Assembly (NCBI GenBank): GCA_030593645.1
Contig: JAUVGT010000154.1
Coordinates: forward strand, 1-10,730
Length of the DNA: 10,730 bases
Origin: Deltaproteobacteria bacterium
GTDB taxonomy: Bacteria > Desulfobacterota > Desulfobacteria > Desulfobacterales > JAUVGT01
Direction: 5' to 3'
In this document: positions 7,341 through 10,730 of the stretch, one piece after another
How the letters are laid out: each line of letters opens with the position of its first letter
Numbering within the stretch: position 1 is the first letter of the stretch
The notes under the pieces: generated by a model
Told to the model about the DNA's origin: nothing
Database searches by the model: none
Seen by the model: the letters and a program-made list of their open reading frames with translations, nothing else
Made by a program: the position numbers and the translations under genes

Positions 7341-7606
7341 AAACAACTCCATCCTTGTATCTTACACAGTGTTTCCATATTTTTTAACCGGTTCGATAGT
7401 AATCCATAACAACCAATTCTTTGATATAAATTCCAGACAACGAGTAACAAACATTCAGTACAGTGTCAATGTTCAACAACGAAATGCTCCATCAGGTTTG
7501 ACTATTTTTATCCATTCCAGTATATAGGGCACTTGGATAAATCGTAATTCATATGTATATACGTTAAAATGCTGTATTGAATGTTTCCCCAAAAAAAGAA
7601 CAACCA
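7341..7606. other. Divergent intergenic region between lpxL and waaA
   Basis: This gap lies between two genes facing away from each other, so it should hold both promoters. A candidate + promoter is listed separately. On the - strand I find no convincing -35/-10 pair. An 8-bp palindrome AACCGGTT is at 7386-7393. No RNA gene or small coding region with a family-like product was recognised. Confidence 0.5.
7533..7561 (+). promoter_or_regulatory. Candidate sigma-70-like promoter for waaA
   Basis: TTGGAT at 7533-7538 and TATATA at 7556-7561 are separated by exactly 17 bp. Initiation near 7568 would give a leader of about 40 nt before the waaA ATG at 7607. Each hexamer matches consensus only in part (4 of 6 for the -10), so this is a motif-level suggestion. 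Confidence 0.35.
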
Positions 7607-8884
7607 ATGATTAACTCTGTTCTATATAAAACCTGTTTTCTTCTATATGACCTTGTTTGGTTTATCGCCATTCCGTTTTTCCGTCTTAACAAACGCATGG
7701 TAGAAGGGTACAACCAACGGACATTAAGGTATAAATCATCAAAATCTCACCTGTGGATTCAAGCCGCATCCGCTGGAGAATCTTACCTTGTATGGGAGTT
7801 TTTGGATCATTTTAATCCCGTGAAACCGAAGCGCATACTTTTAACGTCCAATACACTGCAGGGAATGGAAATTCTTGAACGCGCAAAAAAGGCCCGAAAA
7901 ACGAAAAACAGTAACGTATCGATATCGGTCGCTTATTTCCCTTTTGACAGACCCACGATAATGAAAAGGATGATAAGACAAGCTCAACCCAGAGTCATCG
8001 TGCTTCTTGAATCTGAATTATGGCCTGGACTCCTTGCGGCAGCTAAAAAATTCCAGTGTAACGTCATTATCATCAATGGCAGAATTACAGATAGAAGCCT
8101 TAAAAAATATCTTATATGGCCCGCGTTCTGGCGATCATTAAAACCTGATAGAATCCTTGCAATTTCTGAAAATGATGCGGGCCGTTTCGTAAAACTTTTC
8201 GGGAAATCGGGTATTGATATCATGCCGAATATAAAATTTGACCGGTTTGCTCCCAGGTCGACGAACACAGACAACGATTTAAAAAAAGTCCTTTCAAATG
8301 ATATTCCATTTATCGTTCTGGGTTCAATCCGGCAGGAAGAAGAGCATGATATAGAAAAAATGATTTATGATATTCTAACCCGGCAGCCGGATATCATTAT
8401 CGGATTATTTCCAAGGCACATGCATCGAATCAATCACTGGGAAAAAAATTTGAACAAACATTCTGTTTCATGGGAATTGAGATCCAAAATTAAAAAGAAA
8501 GTTCCGGCAGGTACTGTTATCCTATGGGATACGTTTGGAGAACTGATCGCAGCATATGCTAATGCACGAGCTGTTTTTATTGGAGGCAGTCTCGCGCCGC
8601 TGGGCGGGCAGAACTTCCTGGAACCTTTGGCATGCGGTGTTGTCCCTGTCATTGGTTCTTCATGGGAAAATTTTTCCTGGGTGGGCCGGGACATCATTGA
8701 GAAAGGCTTATTAAAAGTCGCTGCGAACAGTAAACAGGCATCTGATATTCTTATGCAGGATCTAAACGCTGCATTATCAAAGGAATCTGTTTTTCAAGCT
8801 GCTGAAGAATATATGCGGGAGCGTCAGGGTGGTAGCGCTAAAGCGGCCGATTTGATCAATGATCTTCTATTCAACAGTGAATAG
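7607..8884 (+). CDS. waaA: WaaA (KdtA), Kdo transferase
   Basis: 3-deoxy-D-manno-octulosonic acid transferase, which moves Kdo from CMP-Kdo to the lipid IVA precursor on the cytoplasmic face of the inner membrane. From ATG 7607 it has 425 residues, the same as E. coli KdtA. An N-terminal hydrophobic anchor (about 10-25) precedes the GT30 domain: AASAGE (53-58, catalytic E58), SNTLQG (81-86), ESELWPG (135-141), NGRITDRS (157-164), PNIKFD (207-212), FPRH (268-271) and GGSLAPLGGQNFLEP (326-340). A TTG at 7577 would add 10 residues but lacks a ribosome site and family support. Compared with E. coli, the usual STHxGE segment reads GSIRQEEE (239-246) and GGHN reads GGQN. Whether it adds one or more Kdo residues cannot be told. 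It is convergent with the amidotransferase gene. Confidence 0.95.
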   Translation: MINSVLYKTCFLLYDLVWFIAIPFFRLNKRMVEGYNQRTLRYKSSKSHLWIQAASAGESYLVWEFLDHFNPVKPKRILLTSNTLQGMEILERAKKARKTKNSNVSISVAYFPFDRPTIMKRMIRQAQPRVIVLLESELWPGLLAAAKKFQCNVIIINGRITDRSLKKYLIWPAFWRSLKPDRILAISENDAGRFVKLFGKSGIDIMPNIKFDRFAPRSTNTDNDLKKVLSNDIPFIVLGSIRQEEEHDIEKMIYDILTRQPDIIIGLFPRHMHRINHWEKNLNKHSVSWELRSKIKKKVPAGTVILWDTFGELIAAYANARAVFIGGSLAPLGGQNFLEPLACGVVPVIGSSWENFSWVGRDIIEKGLLKVAANSKQASDILMQDLNAALSKESVFQAAEEYMRERQGGSAKAADLINDLLFNSE

Positions 8885-8892
8885 ATTAGATA

Positions 8893-8921
8893 CGGGATAT
8901 AGATAATCTCTATAATACCCG
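8893..8921. terminator. Weak bidirectional hairpin between waaA and the amidotransferase gene
   Basis: CGGG (8893-8896) plus TATAGA (8898-8903) can pair with TCTATA (8909-8914) plus CCCG (8918-8921), with a 5-nt loop and small bulges. It lies just after the waaA stop and overlaps the last codons of the convergent amidotransferase gene. The position suits a shared terminator, but neither side has a real T-tract. Confidence 0.3.
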
Positions 8922-9950
8922 ATCCGCTTCCTTTCTCGACAGTCCAATATCATCCTCAAGCATTTTCCGTATTGTATCTGCATCAACCATATGTTTTTGA
9001 AACTTCTCTTCCTGTTTGAGAGCTTCATTTCTGTCCATGTGCCCGCTGTTAATCATTTTACAATATCCAAATGTTTCCTTTCCACAATTAAATATTTTAT
9101 AAAAAAAATAGTTCAGTACCGGTGTTAGATAACAATCTGTTCTCCATGTCGATACACTGCCCTCGGGCTTTTCCCAACCGGTTTCTTCCATTATTGTTTT
9201 CTTTATCAACTCACGATCCCATGGAATATAATAAAACACATGAACTTCCTTAATATTTTTATCTTTCAATTTAGGATGTCTTGCCAGCCAATTGTTACCT
9301 GGCACCTTGAATTCAAGTCTTTGTTTCAGAAAAGCCGCTTCATATCTGTAATAATCTGGATTAAAATGTTTGCGAATTGTACCTTTTCCCAATTTCAGAT
9401 TTTTTCTTGCCAGTTTTTCCATGGGGGTTGTCTGTTCCTGCTGCGAATCACCCCAAAATATCATCGGTACGTTATGTTCCAGGGCGGCGCGATAAACCAC
9501 ACTCTCCATTCCATATGTACAGGCGGTACATATACTGTATTTACGTCTTAAGGTAGAGAATTTAAGCCCATTTCTGACTATTTCCCTTGCGATATTATTT
9601 TTAGAACAAACTGTAACAAAATCCGCGTTAAGAATTTGACATGCAGTTTGCATATTTTTTAGGGCCTGGGGATTCTGAAATTCATTGTTATAATTAACAG
9701 CAAGCACTTTTAGATTATAAATACTCCGGGCAAGGTATAATACGTATGCGCTATCCCTTCCTCCACTAAGAGGCACGATACAATCATATTTATTGTTTTT
9801 ACTCCTGGCTTCCTCAACTATGAGATCCAGTTTTTCTTTGCCTAAATATTCTTCTTTTTCAAAATTCCGGCAGAAGCTGCAGATTCCTTCATCATCAAAT
9901 GTAATCCCCGGTACTGTATCCGGCATAATGCATTTTGTACATCTTTTCAT
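8910..9950 (-). CDS. N-acetyl-sugar amidotransferase (WbpG/PseA-type, PP-loop)
   Basis: This 346-residue protein belongs to the N-acetyl sugar amidotransferase family, which converts the acetamido group of a nucleotide sugar (or related sugar acid) into an acetamidino group during surface-glycan synthesis. The N-terminus has a zinc-ribbon-like CTKCIMPDT...CSFC arrangement (C4, C7, C24, C27). The ATP-pyrophosphatase loop is PLSGGRDSAY (60-69), and a second pair, CTAC (C141, C144), lies before YGMES. WbpG in Pseudomonas acts with the HisH2/HisF2 ammonia-generating pair; neither partner is in the window, so ammonia supply is unresolved. The ATG at 9950 has GGAG about 10 nt upstream. It is transcribed alone, convergent with waaA. 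The assignment to LPS rather than flagellin or capsule sugar synthesis rests on neighbours only. Confidence 0.88.
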   Translation of the reverse strand: MKRCTKCIMPDTVPGITFDDEGICSFCRNFEKEEYLGKEKLDLIVEEARSKNNKYDCIVPLSGGRDSAYVLYLARSIYNLKVLAVNYNNEFQNPQALKNMQTACQILNADFVTVCSKNNIAREIVRNGLKFSTLRRKYSICTACTYGMESVVYRAALEHNVPMIFWGDSQQEQTTPMEKLARKNLKLGKGTIRKHFNPDYYRYEAAFLKQRLEFKVPGNNWLARHPKLKDKNIKEVHVFYYIPWDRELIKKTIMEETGWEKPEGSVSTWRTDCYLTPVLNYFFYKIFNCGKETFGYCKMINSGHMDRNEALKQEEKFQKHMVDADTIRKMLEDDIGLSRKEADRVL

Positions 9951-10039
9951 ATCAATGTTTCTCCAGTATTCTTATGATAAAAGGTAAATTTTTCAGATGA
10001 TTACCAAATCGGTATCGGATAGTCAAGGCATTAAAATTT

Positions 10040-10188
10040 GACGATTTCGTAAAAAGTTCAAATTCAAGGCGTACAAATTTCGTAATCATGAAACGTACTT
10101 ATCGGTCGTTGAAAGATTGTGAAATGCAGCACAACTTAAGACACGAAGTGAAGCATCAGCGCTAACTTGGACTTTTTTCAAAATCGTC
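10040..10188. repeat. MITE-like palindromic repeat, copy 2 (149 bp)
   Basis: This is the second copy of the element at 13-137, in the same orientation. Terminal inverted repeats at 10040-10061 and 10167-10188 match at 19 of 22 positions. The first 96 bases are 83/96 identical to copy 1 with no gap. It is 24 bp longer overall because the right half (about 10136-10166) carries extra sequence where copy 1 has only a few bases. The inner hairpin is more decayed (10 of 15 matches). It has no coding capacity. Confidence 0.85.
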
Positions 10189-10201
10189 AAAAATTGATTT
10201 G

Positions 10202-10230
10202 TTGACACTTAACCTGCATTTCTTTATAAA
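10202..10230 (+). promoter_or_regulatory. Near-consensus sigma-70 promoter for the partial LPS kinase gene
   Basis: A perfect TTGACA at 10202-10207 is followed after exactly 17 bp by TATAAA at 10225-10230 (5 of 6). Initiation near 10237 gives a leader of about 52 nt to the ATG at 10289. This is the best promoter match in the window, and it starts only 13 bp beyond the repeat element. Confidence 0.65.
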
Positions 10231-10288
10231 CCATAACCTTTAAGGGTTTTTTAATTGAAACGGCACCGAACTCAAATAATAACAATAA

Positions 10289-10730
10289 ATGAATAAAACA
10301 TATACCCTTTCATATCATCGATATCAAATTCACTCATCATTTAAATTTAATAAAGATCATTTAAAACAATTAACAAGAGCGTTTAATAAAAATCCAGGTT
10401 CCGTTAATTCAGTACTTGGCGGCAGAACAGCTGTTAAAAGAATTCAAATCCCGGGATTCGACCGCCTGATAATCAAACATTTTACCCGCGGTGGACTGGT
10501 GCGATACTTTATAAAAAATAAATACATCAGGTGGGGAAAAACACGCTGCCGGATCGAATATGAAATGATTAAAACGGCAGAAAAATGCGGAATAAAAGTA
10601 CCGGAACCGATCATACATGCGCACCTGGGAAGTTTATTTTATAAATGCTGGCTTGTGACCAAAGAAATCCCCGGGGGAAAAACACTGGCAGATTTTAGTA
10701 TCGATAATAAAACACAAATAAAAATAATCA
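10289..10730 (+). CDS. LPS kinase, KdkA/InaA-like (5' part, runs off the window)
   Basis: An uninterrupted frame of 147 codons begins at ATG 10289, directly after an in-frame TAA, and continues past the window edge. The visible part is the N-lobe of a WaaP/KdkA-type kinase: LGGRTAV (43-49) resembles the glycine-rich loop, IIKHFTRGGLVRYF (61-74) carries the ATP lysine K63 and the RGGL signature of Kdo kinases and relatives, and a family-like E(Y/F) helix and KVPEPI follow. The catalytic loop lies beyond the window, so activity cannot be judged. KdkA phosphorylates Kdo of the inner core; this could instead be a related core kinase. No good Shine-Dalgarno precedes the ATG (AT-rich leader), but the stop directly upstream limits alternatives. 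It is transcribed from the strong promoter at 10202-10230. Confidence 0.75.
   Translation, partial: MNKTYTLSYHRYQIHSSFKFNKDHLKQLTRAFNKNPGSVNSVLGGRTAVKRIQIPGFDRLIIKHFTRGGLVRYFIKNKYIRWGKTRCRIEYEMIKTAEKCGIKVPEPIIHAHLGSLFYKCWLVTKEIPGGKTLADFSIDNKTQIKII

Larger units (their letters stand above)
9951..10288. other. Intergenic region holding repeat copy 2 and divergent upstream regions
   Basis: This 338-bp stretch between divergent genes contains the leader of the amidotransferase gene (9951-10039), the second palindromic repeat (10040-10188) and the promoter and leader of the partial kinase gene (10189-10288). On the - strand a TTGACT occurs at 10021-10026, but no -10 of quality follows at proper spacing. 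No open frame of family type is present. Confidence 0.6.

Noticed and set aside
7577..7606. TTG start at 7577 for waaA
   Set aside because: There is no ribosome site, it lies close to the predicted transcription start, and the ATG at 7607 gives the usual 425-residue KdtA length.
9998..10026. Possible - strand promoter for the amidotransferase gene, TTGACT at 10021-10026
   Set aside because: At 16-18 bp spacing no acceptable -10 hexamer follows, so only the -35-like half is supported.
10235..10252. Short hairpin AACC/GGTT followed by a T-run, resembling an attenuator ahead of the partial kinase gene
   Set aside because: The stem is only 4-5 bp and begins at or before the predicted transcription start (about 10237), so it would not be a complete RNA structure in that transcript.
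10409..10624. Open frame of 71 codons on the - strand near the right edge
   Set aside because: It is antisense to the partial LPS kinase, whose motifs (LGGRTAV, KHFTRGGL) are convincing in the + frame.

Overview
The window reads as a lipopolysaccharide (LPS) inner-core and lipid A assembly locus from a Gram-negative bacterium. The base composition is moderately AT-rich, and the WaaG and WaaP homologues align by eye with the Escherichia coli proteins along their whole length. The mix of genes, together with a small palindromic repeat family of a kind I loosely associate with sulfate-reducing Desulfobacterota, makes a deltaproteobacterium-type host my best guess. That assignment is inference; there is no rRNA or other phylogenetic marker here.

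Layout: (1) 13-137, a short palindromic repeat element, then a possible promoter. (2) 230-2160, a + strand pair, waaG (core glucosyltransferase) and waaP (heptose kinase), overlapping by 7 bp. (3) 2268-7340, a - strand block read right to left: an LpxL-type lipid A acyltransferase, a GT-C membrane glycosyltransferase with a TTG start, a two-domain LPS kinase preceded by a perfect 12-bp hairpin, and a GT2 glycosyltransferase. (4) 7341-7606, a divergent intergenic region. (5) 7607-8884, waaA (Kdo transferase) on +. (6) 8910-9950, an N-acetyl-sugar amidotransferase of the WbpG/PseA type on -, convergent with waaA. (7) 10040-10188, a second, longer copy of the repeat in the same orientation. (8) From 10289 to the window edge, the first 147 codons of another LPS kinase (KdkA/InaA-like) behind a near-consensus promoter.

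How the genes fit together: WaaA adds Kdo to lipid A precursor, the LpxL-type enzyme adds the secondary acyl chain, WaaG and the GT2 enzyme extend the core, and the GT-C enzyme probably transfers a sugar from a polyprenyl-phosphate donor outside the inner membrane. WaaP, the double kinase and the KdkA-like kinase together carry four kinase folds, which suggests a heavily phosphorylated inner core. The amidotransferase suggests that an amidino sugar is made for the same surface glycan.

Most genes are recognisable family members. The least ordinary points are the tandem kinase with both active sites intact, the density of kinase domains, the two same-orientation repeat copies bracketing the block, and the hairpin ahead of the double kinase gene. 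I found no tRNA, rRNA, CRISPR array, transposase or phage gene.
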